Origin: Lysobacterales bacterium
GTDB lineage: Bacteria > Pseudomonadota > Gammaproteobacteria > Xanthomonadales > S139-57
DNA: 32,069 nt
Reading direction: 5' to 3'
Assembly: GCA_026993285.1 (NCBI GenBank)
Contig: JALWTZ010000010.1
Span: forward strand, 1 to 32,069
Below, one piece after another: positions 7,652 to 16,360 of this stretch. Below the pieces are notes generated by a model. The model was not told where the DNA came from, did not search any database, and saw nothing but the letters and a program-made list of their open reading frames with translations. The stretch's first letter is position 1. Each line of letters begins with the position of its first letter. Both the position numbers and the translations under genes were made by a program.

Positions 7652-10600
7652 TTATTCCAGCCAGTTTCTCGCGTTGACGAACAGCTGCATCCACGGGGTG
7701 TATTCGCCCCAGTCCTCCGGGTGCCAGGAACAGGTCACCGTACGCACGACCCGTTCCGGATGCGGCATCATGATGGTCACCCGGCCATCCTCGTTGCACA
7801 GGCCGGTGATGCCCTGCGGTGAGCCGTTGGGGTTCATGGGATAGGCTTCGGTGACCCGGCCGTGATGGTCCACATAACGCAGGCTGACGGGGCCTGCCGG
7901 CTCAGCGGCAAATTCGGCCCGGCCTTCCCCATGGGCCACGGCGATGGGCAGGCGCGCTCCGGCCATGCCCCGCAACAGGATGGAGGGGCTGTCCTGCACT
8001 TCCACCAGTGACAGGCGGGCTTCGAACTGGTCGGAAAGATTGCGCCGGAAGCGGGGCCAGTGGCCCGCGCCCGGTATCAGCTCAGCCAGCTGGCTCAGCA
8101 TCTGGCAGCCATTGCACACGCCCAGGGCAAAACGGGCCGGATCATGGAAAAACTGCTGGAACTGCTGCCGCAACGGTTCATGGTAGAGCACGCTGGCGGC
8201 CCAGCCACGACCGGCACCGAGCACATCACCATAGGAGAAGCCACCACAGGCCACCAGGCCGTGGAAATCGGTCAGCTGTTGTTCTCCGGCCAGCAGGCGG
8301 GACATGTGCACATCCACGGCCTCAAAACCGGCCAGATGGAAAGCAGCCGCCATTTCCAGATGGCCATTCACCCCCTGCTCGCGCAGGATGGCCACTTGCG
8401 GACGGGCACCGGTATGGATCATGGGGGCCTCGGGTACCGGACAACCTTCCGGCAGGTGAACATTCAACCCCGGATCCTCTTCGGCCAGCTGCCGGAACTC
8501 GGCCTCGGCACAGGCCTGGTTGTCCCGCAGCTGGCGGATGGCCAGCGAGGTTTCGCTCCAGTGTTGCTGCAGCCGGGCACGGGAAAAACGCAGCAGGGTC
8601 TGCCCGTCCTGCTGTACCACGATCTCGTCACCGGGCTGCGCCTGGCCGATATCCTGCAACAGATGGCCGATGCCCGCCTGTTCCGCCGCCTGGCGGACGG
8701 TTGCGAGCCGGGATGCTTCCACTTGCAGCAGGATGCCGGCTTCCTCGCAGAACAGCAGTTCGAAGGCCCCGCCTTGTGGGAGCTGCAGTTCCAGGCCGCA
8801 ATGGCCGGCGAAGGTCATTTCACAGGCTGCCGCCCACAGGCCGCCGTCGGAACGGTCATGCAGGGCCAGCAAATGACCGGCGGCATTCATGGCCTGCACC
8901 CAGTGGAAAGCGGCCTTGAGCGCTGCGGGGTCGTCCAGATCCGGCGTTTCGCCACCAAACCGCTGATGCACCTCGGCGGCAATGGCGCCTCCCAGGCGTT
9001 GCCGGCCCAGGCCCAGATCCAGCAACAGCAGGCGGGCATTTTTCTCCGGCCGTAGTTGCGGAGTCAGGGTACGGCGCACATCGATCACCGGCGCAAAGGC
9101 GGTGACCACCAGTGAAAGCGGTGCTACCACCTCACGCTTTTCACCGTTTTCCTGCCACAGGGTTTGCATCGACAGGGAATCCTTGCCCACGGGGATGGCC
9201 AGATCCAGTTGCGGGCAGAGTTCCAGGGCCACGGCCCTGACTGTGTCATACAGGGCCGCGTCCTCGCCCGGGTGGCCGCAAGCGGCCATCCAGTTGGCGG
9301 AGAGCTTGACCTGTTTCAGATCGGCCACCGGTGCGGCCATCAGATTGGTCAGGGCTTCGGCAATCACCATGCGACCGGAAGCAGCCGGGTTTCGCAGGGC
9401 CAGGGCCGGCCGTTCCGCCATGGCCATGGCCTCTCCCTGCACGCCGCTGTAGTCGGCCACGGTGACGGCTACATCCGCCACCGGCACCTGCCACGGCCCG
9501 ACAAGCTGGTCCCGCGCCACCATGCCGGTAATGCTGCGGTCACCGATGTGAATGAGAAAGGCCTTGCTGGCCACGGTGGGGTGTTGCAGCACGCGGATGG
9601 CGGTTTCTTCCAGAGACAGGCCGGTGGTATCCCAGTTTTCCGACACTGGCTTGTTACGGGCAGCCTGGCGGTGCATGCGCGGTGGCTTGCCAAAGAGCAG
9701 GTCCATGGGAATATCCACCGCCGGAGCCTCCAGCAGGCGGTCTTCCAGCTTGAGTTGCTGTTCCGCGGTGGCATGGCCCACGACCGCCACGGGGCAGCGT
9801 TCTTCCCGGCACCACTGGCGAAAGCGCTCCAGGTCTTCCGGTGCGATGCCCAGCACATAACGTTCCTGGGCTTCGTTGCTCCAGATCTGCATGGGGCTGA
9901 GGCCGGATTCGGCCACCGGTATTTCACGCAGCTCCAGCACGCCACCCAGATCACTGTCATGCAGCAGTTCCGGGATGGCATTGGACAGCCCACCCGCACC
10001 CACATCGTGAATGGAGCGGATGGGGTTGTGCTCACCGGCGGCCCAGCATCGGTCGATGACTTCCTGGGCGCGGCGCTGCATTTCCGGGTTTTCCCGCTGT
10101 ACCGAAGCATAATCCAGTTCGCTCTGGCTGGCGCCGCTGGCCATGGAGGAGGCCGCTCCGCCGCCCAAGCCAATGAGCATGGCCGGGCCACCCAGTACCA
10201 CGATGGCATCACCGGGTTGCAGCCGGCCCTTTTCCACATGCTGGCGACGGATGTTGCCCAGGCCGCCGGCAATCATGATGGGCTTGTGATAACCGCGCCA
10301 CTGGCCGTCCACTTCCTGTGCATAGCTGCGGAAATAGCCCAGCAGGGCTGGACGGCCGAACTCGTTGTTGTAGGCAGCCGCGCCAATGGGCGCCTCAATC
10401 ATGATGTCCAGCGCCGAGCGAATCCGATCCGGCTTGCCGATGGGGGTTTCCCAGGGGCGGGGAAAGGCTTCCAGCTCCAGGTTGGATACCGTGTAGCCAC
10501 ACAGGCCGGCCTTGGTGCGCGCACCCCGGCCGGTGGCCGCCTCGTCCCGAATCTCCCCACCGGAGCCGGTGGCCGCGCCCGGCCAGGGGGAAATGGCCGT

Positions 10601-11470
10601 GGGGTGGTTGTGGGTTTCCACCTTGATCTGGATGTCGATCCATTCCCGCTGGCTGTCATAGACCCGCCGCCCGGCGTCCAGCATGAAGCGCTCGCCTTCA
10701 TGCCCTTCGATGACGGCGGCATTGTCACTGTAGGCCGACAGGGTGTGCAGCGGCTGCTGCTGGTGGGTATGGCGGATCATGCCAAACAGGGTTTCCGGCA
10801 TGTCCTGCCCGTCGATGGTCCAGCGGGCATTGAAAATCTTGTGCCGGCAGTGCTCGGAATTGGCCTGGGCGAACATCATCAGTTCGGCGTCGGTGGGGTT
10901 GCGCGAAATCCGTCGATATTCATCCGTCAGATAATCGATTTCATCGGCAGACAAGGCCAGGCCCAGCTGTGTATTGGCTTCTTCCAGTGCAGCCCGGCCC
11001 TGCTGCAGTACGGCAAAATACTGTACGGGCTGGGATTTACGGTGGGCGAACCAGTACTCGCTGTGTTCCGGGTCAAACAAGGTTTCGGTCATGCGATCGC
11101 CCAAGAGAGGAAACACTTGTTCCCCGGCAACCGGGTTCGCGAACACATAATGCCGGCCCCGCTCAATACGAAGCACTTCTGGCAGGCCACACAAGTCCAA
11201 AATCTCGCCGGCCTTGCTGGACCAGGGAGATTGGGTGCCCACGCGCGGTACGACGATGATGGCATTCGCATCCACTGCCTGGAGCCGCGTATGGCCCAAT
11301 AGCGCCGCCAGATGCTGTTGCGCCTGTGCATCCAGGGATGCTTCACATTCCAGCATATAAAACCAGCTGCATTGACACAACGCCGGAATATTCTTCACTT
11401 TCAGTTGGCGGTTCAACCGCTGCTGACGAAAGGGGGTTAACGCCTCCCCCGCCTGAAAAAGGACAATCAT
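7652..11470 (-). CDS. purL: Phosphoribosylformylglycinamidine synthase PurL, large single-chain form
   Basis: PurL converts FGAR, glutamine and ATP to FGAM in the fourth step of purine biosynthesis, in the cytoplasm. At 1272 residues it is the large gammaproteobacterial form that fuses the PurS-like, synthetase and glutaminase parts. Landmarks are the NSEHCRHKIF motif near residue 205, the KVETHNHPTAISP motif near 284, the repeated AIRS-type synthetase halves, and a C-terminal class I glutamine amidotransferase domain with nucleophile Cys1119 (GVCNGCQM), GEGRAEF and MMPHPERV. The start ATG at 11470 overlaps the stop of the upstream unknown gene as ATGA and has AAGGC about six bases upstream. 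The protein looks complete. Confidence 0.98.
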   Translation of the reverse strand: MIVLFQAGEALTPFRQQRLNRQLKVKNIPALCQCSWFYMLECEASLDAQAQQHLAALLGHTRLQAVDANAIIVVPRVGTQSPWSSKAGEILDLCGLPEVLRIERGRHYVFANPVAGEQVFPLLGDRMTETLFDPEHSEYWFAHRKSQPVQYFAVLQQGRAALEEANTQLGLALSADEIDYLTDEYRRISRNPTDAELMMFAQANSEHCRHKIFNARWTIDGQDMPETLFGMIRHTHQQQPLHTLSAYSDNAAVIEGHEGERFMLDAGRRVYDSQREWIDIQIKVETHNHPTAISPWPGAATGSGGEIRDEAATGRGARTKAGLCGYTVSNLELEAFPRPWETPIGKPDRIRSALDIMIEAPIGAAAYNNEFGRPALLGYFRSYAQEVDGQWRGYHKPIMIAGGLGNIRRQHVEKGRLQPGDAIVVLGGPAMLIGLGGGAASSMASGASQSELDYASVQRENPEMQRRAQEVIDRCWAAGEHNPIRSIHDVGAGGLSNAIPELLHDSDLGGVLELREIPVAESGLSPMQIWSNEAQERYVLGIAPEDLERFRQWCREERCPVAVVGHATAEQQLKLEDRLLEAPAVDIPMDLLFGKPPRMHRQAARNKPVSENWDTTGLSLEETAIRVLQHPTVASKAFLIHIGDRSITGMVARDQLVGPWQVPVADVAVTVADYSGVQGEAMAMAERPALALRNPAASGRMVIAEALTNLMAAPVADLKQVKLSANWMAACGHPGEDAALYDTVRAVALELCPQLDLAIPVGKDSLSMQTLWQENGEKREVVAPLSLVVTAFAPVIDVRRTLTPQLRPEKNARLLLLDLGLGRQRLGGAIAAEVHQRFGGETPDLDDPAALKAAFHWVQAMNAAGHLLALHDRSDGGLWAAACEMTFAGHCGLELQLPQGGAFELLFCEEAGILLQVEASRLATVRQAAEQAGIGHLLQDIGQAQPGDEIVVQQDGQTLLRFSRARLQQHWSETSLAIRQLRDNQACAEAEFRQLAEEDPGLNVHLPEGCPVPEAPMIHTGARPQVAILREQGVNGHLEMAAAFHLAGFEAVDVHMSRLLAGEQQLTDFHGLVACGGFSYGDVLGAGRGWAASVLYHEPLRQQFQQFFHDPARFALGVCNGCQMLSQLAELIPGAGHWPRFRRNLSDQFEARLSLVEVQDSPSILLRGMAGARLPIAVAHGEGRAEFAAEPAGPVSLRYVDHHGRVTEAYPMNPNGSPQGITGLCNEDGRVTIMMPHPERVVRTVTCSWHPEDWGEYTPWMQLFVNARNWLE

Positions 11471-12609
11471 GGCAAAGCCTTGTAGTCGGTCTTCAACCAG
11501 TCCGGCGCCTGCCCGTGTGTGGCCTCAAAAAAAAGCCAGTGCTCATCAGCCTGAGCAGGCAGGGCTTCGCTTTTCAGTAATGCTCGGCCTTTTTTCCATT
11601 CCAAAGCTTTCCACTTTTTCGCCGGATAACCCAGTTTTTTTTGTGCCCAGCGCAACTGCGAAGCAGGCATGCCCTGGCCTGGATCCATGTGGCGATAGTA
11701 ACGCATGCGAAGTAGTTGTCCGCCAAGATATACATATTCGGCTCCGGGATCCGCACTATAGCGACCAGGCTGCGTGCATATAAACAGGCGTTGTTGTTGA
11801 AGGGGCTGCCTCTCTTTGCAAGCCCCTTCGGGAAAGCGAATCATGATTTCCCCCAGTGACATGCCGTTGATCATCAGGCTGTGTATCGGCACCAATCGGT
11901 TACTGAAACCTTCGGCCAGTGGATTTTTCACCCGCAGGACCGCCAGATCCGGCTTCCAATGCTTTTCACCCATTTTTTTCAAGCGGGTGTAGTCTTCCAC
12001 GGCATAGCTGTACCCCTGAATCACTACTTCCAATACGCCTTTCTGTATCTTGCGTCCCGGTTTCAGCAGATAGCGTACATGCAGGGTACGGGCCCGGCGG
12101 TGGCCCTGTTCAATCTCACGGATCTCATTCCATTCTGCCCAGCTTTTCTGATCACGAAAGGGGAGTACCCGCATTTCATCCTGTGGATTCAGCAGTAACA
12201 CGGACAGACCACGGTCAATGAAGCGATTGCTGTTGCCTTTGCCTTGAAACTGGATGAGATAACGGTAAAAAGTAGAGACCAGTGGCGCACCACCCTGTTT
12301 TTCATCGTAATCCAGCAACTGCTGGGTCCGGTCGATGAACAAACCTTCTTTCATCAGCCTGCGCCGCTGTTTTTTCAGATTCATCGACAGCTGTTTCATG
12401 GTCTTTTGTGCCCATGCGTCCCGCCCATGACGCTTCATCTTGCGCAGGGTGGCCGCTGCTGTCATGCCCAGCCAGGCCTGGAGCCATTCCGGGTCATCCA
12501 GCTGTTCGTGATCCACTTGCAACAGCAGGACATTGTTGTAATTCAGCGCTTCTTGCGCCTGTGCCTGCAGCAGCAGGCCAAGCAATAACCAACCGGCCAG
12601 TGCCTTCAT
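11467..12609 (-). CDS. Unrecognised exported protein with two cysteines, between dsbC and purL
   Basis: I do not recognise this 380-residue protein. It has a clear signal peptide, MKALAGWLLLGLLLQAQA, with likely cleavage near residue 18-19, and no other membrane segment, so it is probably periplasmic or secreted. The mature part is rich in Lys, Arg and Gln and appears mixed alpha/beta. Its only cysteines are C264 and C278, 14 residues apart and well placed for one disulfide; the upstream neighbour, one base away, is the disulfide isomerase gene dsbC. The stop overlaps the purL start as ATGA. The gene looks lower in G+C than purL: 26 of 60 bases at 11581-11640 against 36 of 60 at 8701-8760. 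It could be a lineage-specific envelope protein or an insertion into an older operon. Confidence 0.8.
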   Translation of the reverse strand: MKALAGWLLLGLLLQAQAQEALNYNNVLLLQVDHEQLDDPEWLQAWLGMTAAATLRKMKRHGRDAWAQKTMKQLSMNLKKQRRRLMKEGLFIDRTQQLLDYDEKQGGAPLVSTFYRYLIQFQGKGNSNRFIDRGLSVLLLNPQDEMRVLPFRDQKSWAEWNEIREIEQGHRRARTLHVRYLLKPGRKIQKGVLEVVIQGYSYAVEDYTRLKKMGEKHWKPDLAVLRVKNPLAEGFSNRLVPIHSLMINGMSLGEIMIRFPEGACKERQPLQQQRLFICTQPGRYSADPGAEYVYLGGQLLRMRYYRHMDPGQGMPASQLRWAQKKLGYPAKKWKALEWKKGRALLKSEALPAQADEHWLFFEATHGQAPDWLKTDYKALP

Positions 12610-12610
12610 G

Positions 12611-13330
12611 TCAGGGGGCCTTGAGCTGGTCCAGCCTGGCCTTGAGTTGTTCTGGTGGCATGTAACCGGGAATCAACTGCCCATTGCCGGTCACAATGGC
12701 CGGTGTACCGGTGACACCAATTCGCTTGCCCAGCTTGTATTCCTCCGCCACCGGGTTGTCACAGGTTTTTTTCGGCAAGGCCCCCCCTTTCTTGGCATCG
12801 GTAATGGCCTTTTGTCGATCATCGGCACACCAGACGCTAACGGCCTTGTCATAGGAGCTGGAGCCGATGCCTGCACGCGGGAATGACATGTACTGCACCT
12901 CGATACCCTGCTTCTGGTAGCCGTCAATCTGTGAATGCAGTTTTCTGCAATAGCCGCAGTCGATATCCGTAAATACGGTAATGGTATGGGTCTTTTCGCC
13001 CTTGGCGGGGAAGATAATCTTGTCGGCGATATCCACCTGGTCCAGCAGTTTCTTGCGTAAACCGCTTTTCGCTGCTTCCGTGATGTCCTCGCGGGTCTGC
13101 GTATCATAGACACTGCCCTGGATCAGATAGCGGCCATCCTTGCTTACATAGACCAACTGGCCATCCACAACCACCTGAAGCAAACCGGGTACGGCAGAAT
13201 CCGCAACGCTTTCCACCTTCATGCCCGGCAGCAGTTTTTCCAGCGTATCCTTGATTTTCTGTTCCTCTGTCGCCATGGACAAGCTGGCAAACAGCAGGCT
13301 GGCCAAAGCCAGCACGAATTGTTTTTTCAT
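12611..13330 (-). CDS. dsbC: Periplasmic thiol:disulfide isomerase DsbC
   Basis: DsbC corrects non-native disulfides in periplasmic proteins and is kept reduced by DsbD. From the ATG at 13330 the precursor has 239 residues, close to the E. coli length. It has a signal peptide ending near SLSMA (residue 20), an N-terminal dimerisation domain (about 21-85), and a thioredoxin fold with the active site CGYC at C125-C128. The second structural pair is C168 and C190, and the cis-proline loop is TGTPAIV at about 207-213. A longer frame upstream to 13432 would enter xerD and lacks a ribosome site, while AGGAAA at 13336-13341 fits the shorter start. The xerD-dsbC order is common in gammaproteobacteria; recJ, the usual next gene, is replaced here by the unknown gene and purL. 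Confidence 0.96.
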   Translation of the reverse strand: MKKQFVLALASLLFASLSMATEEQKIKDTLEKLLPGMKVESVADSAVPGLLQVVVDGQLVYVSKDGRYLIQGSVYDTQTREDITEAAKSGLRKKLLDQVDIADKIIFPAKGEKTHTITVFTDIDCGYCRKLHSQIDGYQKQGIEVQYMSFPRAGIGSSSYDKAVSVWCADDRQKAITDAKKGGALPKKTCDNPVAEEYKLGKRIGVTGTPAIVTGNGQLIPGYMPPEQLKARLDQLKAP

Positions 13331-13335
13331 GAGTG

Positions 13336-13341
13336 TTTCCT
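13336..13341 (-). promoter_or_regulatory. Ribosome binding site deciding the dsbC start
   Basis: On the minus strand this reads AGGAAA, five bases before the ATG at 13330. It selects the signal-peptide-proximal start and excludes a 34-residue extension that would overlap the end of xerD. Confidence 0.75.
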
Positions 13342-13406
13342 GTAACGATGAGTCTGATATAGACCGGGGATTTGCACTAAAATTCCACGAAGGGGCAACA
13401 AGCGGG

Positions 13407-13430
13407 ATTGTAACAGAGCCTCCGTGGCTC
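13407..13430 (-). promoter_or_regulatory. Probable extended -10 promoter for dsbC and a small hairpin at the xerD stop
   Basis: Reading the minus strand, the xerD stop codon runs into a short hairpin GAGCC-ACGGA-GGCTC (13430-13416), which has no real T tract and is at best a weak terminator. Directly after it is TGTTACAAT, an extended -10 element with TACAAT at 13412-13407. The -35 position is poor. A start about seven bases downstream would give dsbC a leader of roughly 70 bases. Confidence 0.45.
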
Positions 13431-14310
13431 ATCCACGCGGATGGTGACGGGCATGCAGCGCTTTCAGTTGTTGATCGGCCAGCACCGTGTAGATTTCTGT
13501 CGTGGACAGGTCGCTATGCCCCAACAACATCTGCAGAACACGCAAATCCGCCCCACGGCTCAGCAGATGCGTGGCAAAGGCGTGTCGCAGGGTATGGGGA
13601 GACAACTGCCCTTCAATCCCGGCTGTTCGAGCATAGGCTCGCAAACGCTGCCAGAAATTCTGCCGGGTCATGGCAGCACCCCGTCGGCTGAGAAAGAGAT
13701 GTGGATCCCTGCTTGCACCCGCCAGCAGTGGCCGGCTTTCCCGCAGGTAGTTTTCCAGCCAGGTCACGGAATGTTCACCAAATGGAAGCAGACGCTCCTT
13801 GCCGCCCTTTCCCAGTACGCGCAAATAACCTTCTTGCAGATGTACGGCCTGCAAGGGCAGGTTGACCAATTCGCTGACCCGCAGGCCGGTGGCATACATC
13901 AGTTCCAGCATGGCCCTGTCGCGCAAGCCCAGTGCATCGCCCACATCGGGCGCCTGCAACAGCCGTTCGACCTGCCCTTCACCCAGCGTTTTGGGCAACT
14001 TGCGCCCTGATTTGGGTGTTTCTATCCGTCTGACCGGGTTTTGCTGTACCTGCCCGGTGCGCAACAGGAAACGATAGAATTGCCGCAAGGCACTCAGTTT
14101 TCGCGCCACGGAACGAGGGCTGATGCCCTGCTGGCCCAAAGCCACCATCCATTGCAGTACCAGGGTTTCATCTGCTGCCAGATCCCGCCCATGCTGCTCG
14201 AGCCAGCCGGTCCACTGTTTCAGGTCTCGGCCATAGGCCTCCAGCGTATGCCGCGAGGCTCCGGTATCACTGTAGTACTGATCGAGAAAGGCTTCGATAA
14301 TCGCTTCCAT
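13429..14310 (-). CDS. xerD: Site-specific tyrosine recombinase XerD
   Basis: XerD acts with XerC at the dif site to resolve chromosome dimers under FtsK control. The 293-residue length is typical. An N-terminal SAM-like core-binding domain spans about 1-95, followed by the catalytic domain. Active-site residues are all in place: Arg144 (ATGLRVSEL), Lys168 (LGKGGKER), His239 and Arg242 (HTLRHAFATHLL), His265 (LLGHSDLSTT) and nucleophile Tyr274. Immediately after the tyrosine the sequence reads TVLADQQL where family members usually have THVA. The C-terminal HARHHPRG tail is typical of XerD. Assignment to XerD over XerC is supported by dsbC downstream. It lies just after the terminator of the tonB operon, so it probably has its own promoter. 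Confidence 0.95.
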   Translation of the reverse strand: MEAIIEAFLDQYYSDTGASRHTLEAYGRDLKQWTGWLEQHGRDLAADETLVLQWMVALGQQGISPRSVARKLSALRQFYRFLLRTGQVQQNPVRRIETPKSGRKLPKTLGEGQVERLLQAPDVGDALGLRDRAMLELMYATGLRVSELVNLPLQAVHLQEGYLRVLGKGGKERLLPFGEHSVTWLENYLRESRPLLAGASRDPHLFLSRRGAAMTRQNFWQRLRAYARTAGIEGQLSPHTLRHAFATHLLSRGADLRVLQMLLGHSDLSTTEIYTVLADQQLKALHARHHPRG

Positions 14311-14354
14311 GGCCTATTGTGTGCCAGATTGCCAGTGCATGACCAGACTGCCAT

Positions 14355-14384
14355 GAAAAAACCCGCGCATGGCGGGTTCTTTCA
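14355..14384 (-). terminator. Rho-independent terminator of the tonB operon
   Basis: On the minus strand a 7-base-pair stem AACCCGC (14378-14372) and GCGGGTT (14366-14360) encloses the loop CATGC and runs into further T residues (six T in all, 14361-14356). It lies about 25 bases after the stop of the TPR gene and upstream of xerD, separating the two transcription units. Confidence 0.85.
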
Positions 14385-14403
14385 AACGACTGGGCTTCAA
14401 GCC

Positions 14404-15726
14404 TCAGGCTTCCACTTCCTTGGCCTTCTCCCGCCGCTTGCGCTCATCCTGCAGGTGCTTCAGCCACTGGTTGGCCGATTTGCGGGTCTTGGGAATCTTT
14501 CTCGCCTGCTTGAAGGCCTTTTCCGCCTGCGCCAGCCGGTCCAGCTCGAACTGGGCCATGCCAATCATCAGCCAGGCGTTGCCCTTTTCCCGTTCCTTGA
14601 TGCCTCCCTTGCGAACAGCAGCCTGCAAGGCTTCGATGGCCTCCTTCCAGCGCTCCTGATCCACCAGGATATAAGCCCGTCGCATGTCGATCTTGCCATT
14701 TTCCGCATATTTGCTGGCCTGTTCAAAGGCGGCCAGTGCCTTCTCCATTTCGTTGGCCGCATACCAGGCATTGGCTACATTTTCCCAGTTCTGTTTGTCA
14801 GCCTTGACAACCCCCTTGCGAATGCCTTCCTCCAGCACCTGGGCAGCTTTGTAGGGTACCTTGAGATAGCCGTACAGGCTGTACAACTGCTTGTAGTCAC
14901 TTTCCTTTTCCAGCAGATCCTGCAAATGGGCCAGTGCCATGACGGCCAACGCATCCGGATCTTTCTTGATGTTCATGTACATGGAGGCCAGTTGCGTCCA
15001 GTACTCTTTCTTGCCCGGATTCATGCGCACAAGGATTTCCAGAATGTCCGCGGCCTTGCGGTATTCCTTCAGTTCGTAGTGCATGGCCATCAGCAACTGG
15101 TACCAGCTTTCCTTGGGCTTGTCCGCGATCTTGATGGCATTGTTCAGTGCCTTGATGGCTTCACGATATTGCCCCAGCTGCGCATGGGCGTTGCCCAGAA
15201 GCACATAGGCATCGGCTGTTGGCGGTGTATCCACCTCGGCAAACCAGCGTTTGAGCCAACGAATAGTTTCCTTGTACTGCTGTTTGACCGCATAGAGCTG
15301 CGCCACGCCAAACATGACCTGAAAATGCTGCAGATTGGGCAGGGCATTCAGCTCCACCGCCATCTTGAAATATTTCAAGGCATCATCGTACTTCTCCATG
15401 GCCGCATAGGTATGGGCCATGGCTTGTGCCAGCACCGCACGCTCGTAAGGGAAGCGTTCGGTGGAAGGCCAGAGTTTTTGCAAGCCCTCCAGCGCTTCGC
15501 TGTACTGCTCTTCACCGATGGCCTTGTAGATGTTGTTCAGGCGCTTGTAGGTACGCTCACGCAACAGACCCGGCTTGACCTTGCGTACCGGTTTGCCGGC
15601 GGCATTCAACTTGACCCTCGGGGCCGGTTTCTTGCCACTTTCCGAAATCTGCGCATGCGCGGGCAAAGTCAACATGGCTGCCATACACAGCCCCAGCAGG
15701 GTGCGAATTATCGGTTTGCTCATCAT
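14404..15726 (-). CDS. Exported TPR-repeat protein of a TonB2-type system
   Basis: This 440-residue protein has a signal peptide, MMSKPIIRTLLGLCMAAMLTLPAHA, and then a proline- and lysine-containing linker to about residue 55. The rest is built almost entirely of tetratricopeptide-like helical pairs, for example around AMAHTYAAMEKYDDALKYF, AYVLLGNAHAQLGQYREAI and NAWYAANEMEKALAAFE. The tail is highly charged (ERKRREKAKEVEA). It is the last gene of the operon with tonB, exbD, exbB, ttpC and DUF3450; in other proteobacteria a TPR protein commonly closes this cluster. A periplasmic scaffold linking the Ton complex to outer-membrane partners is an inference. The start overlaps the tonB stop as ATGA. 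Confidence 0.88.
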   Translation of the reverse strand: MMSKPIIRTLLGLCMAAMLTLPAHAQISESGKKPAPRVKLNAAGKPVRKVKPGLLRERTYKRLNNIYKAIGEEQYSEALEGLQKLWPSTERFPYERAVLAQAMAHTYAAMEKYDDALKYFKMAVELNALPNLQHFQVMFGVAQLYAVKQQYKETIRWLKRWFAEVDTPPTADAYVLLGNAHAQLGQYREAIKALNNAIKIADKPKESWYQLLMAMHYELKEYRKAADILEILVRMNPGKKEYWTQLASMYMNIKKDPDALAVMALAHLQDLLEKESDYKQLYSLYGYLKVPYKAAQVLEEGIRKGVVKADKQNWENVANAWYAANEMEKALAAFEQASKYAENGKIDMRRAYILVDQERWKEAIEALQAAVRKGGIKEREKGNAWLMIGMAQFELDRLAQAEKAFKQARKIPKTRKSANQWLKHLQDERKRREKAKEVEA

Positions 15727-16358
15727 CCGTCACCCTCCAGCTTGAAATCGATGGTCTGGGTCGCGCGCCGACGAATGGCCACACCATCCTCAATACGCGG
15801 CTTGAATTTCCACTTGTACAGTGCCCGCACCGCCTCACGGTCAAATACACGCGGTGGCTTGGATTCCACTACCTTGACATCTTCCACACTGCCGGTTTCG
15901 GTGATGGTGAACTCCAGTTTTACCCAACCTTCGATCTTGGCGATGGCGGCCCGGCGCGGATACATGGGTGGTATACGCACCACCGGAATGACATCCCCGT
16001 CCTGGTTCATGTTGGCACCACCCATGGGGCCGAGATAGGGGCCGCTGCCCCCCATGGGCACACTCAGTTTGGGCATGTTGGGCGTAGGCATGTTCATCAC
16101 TTGCTTTTGCACATTCTGTACCGCCATTTTCGGGGGAGGTGGCGGATTTTTCGGAGGTGGCGGTTTCTTGGGAATGCGACGGTCCTTCTGTTTCACCATT
16201 TCATCCACTTTCACCTTCCCGAAGCGAATGGATACAGGTTCACCCGAATGCTTTTTCATGCCACCCGGATTGGCAATCAGTTCATACATCATGTAGAACA
16301 GGCCAAAAGTGACTGCGGCTGCAGCCACCAGGGCGATGAGATAACGCATCGGCTGCAT
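15723..16358 (-). CDS. tonB: Energy transducer TonB (TonB2-like)
   Basis: TonB spans the periplasm and passes proton-motive energy from ExbB-ExbD to outer-membrane TonB-dependent receptors. The 211-residue protein has one N-terminal transmembrane anchor (about 5-28), a proline-rich stretch PKKPPPPKNPPPPP (about 64-77), a short methionine-, proline- and glycine-rich linker, and a C-terminal TonB domain from about 128. The domain contains PPMYPRRAAIAKIEGWV and the DREAVRALYKWKFKP element. The short spacer fits TonB2-type proteins rather than the long E. coli TonB. AGG lies nine bases before the ATG at 16358, two bases after exbD. Its cognate receptors are not in the window. Confidence 0.94.
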   Translation of the reverse strand: MQPMRYLIALVAAAAVTFGLFYMMYELIANPGGMKKHSGEPVSIRFGKVKVDEMVKQKDRRIPKKPPPPKNPPPPPKMAVQNVQKQVMNMPTPNMPKLSVPMGGSGPYLGPMGGANMNQDGDVIPVVRIPPMYPRRAAIAKIEGWVKLEFTITETGSVEDVKVVESKPPRVFDREAVRALYKWKFKPRIEDGVAIRRRATQTIDFKLEGDG

Positions 16359-16360
16359 GA

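Noticed and set aside
9164..11302. Long open frame on the plus strand, 712 codons
   Set aside because: It is antisense to purL, whose motifs are complete; the translated product is His- and Gln-rich with no recognisable domain, as expected of a shadow frame in GC-rich DNA.
13331..13432. N-terminal extension of dsbC by 34 residues
   Set aside because: It would overlap the xerD stop and place a non-hydrophobic stretch before the signal peptide; a good ribosome site fits the ATG at 13330.
14041..16038. Long open frame on the plus strand, 665 codons
   Set aside because: It lies antisense to xerD, the TPR gene and tonB across several gene boundaries and has no domain signature.
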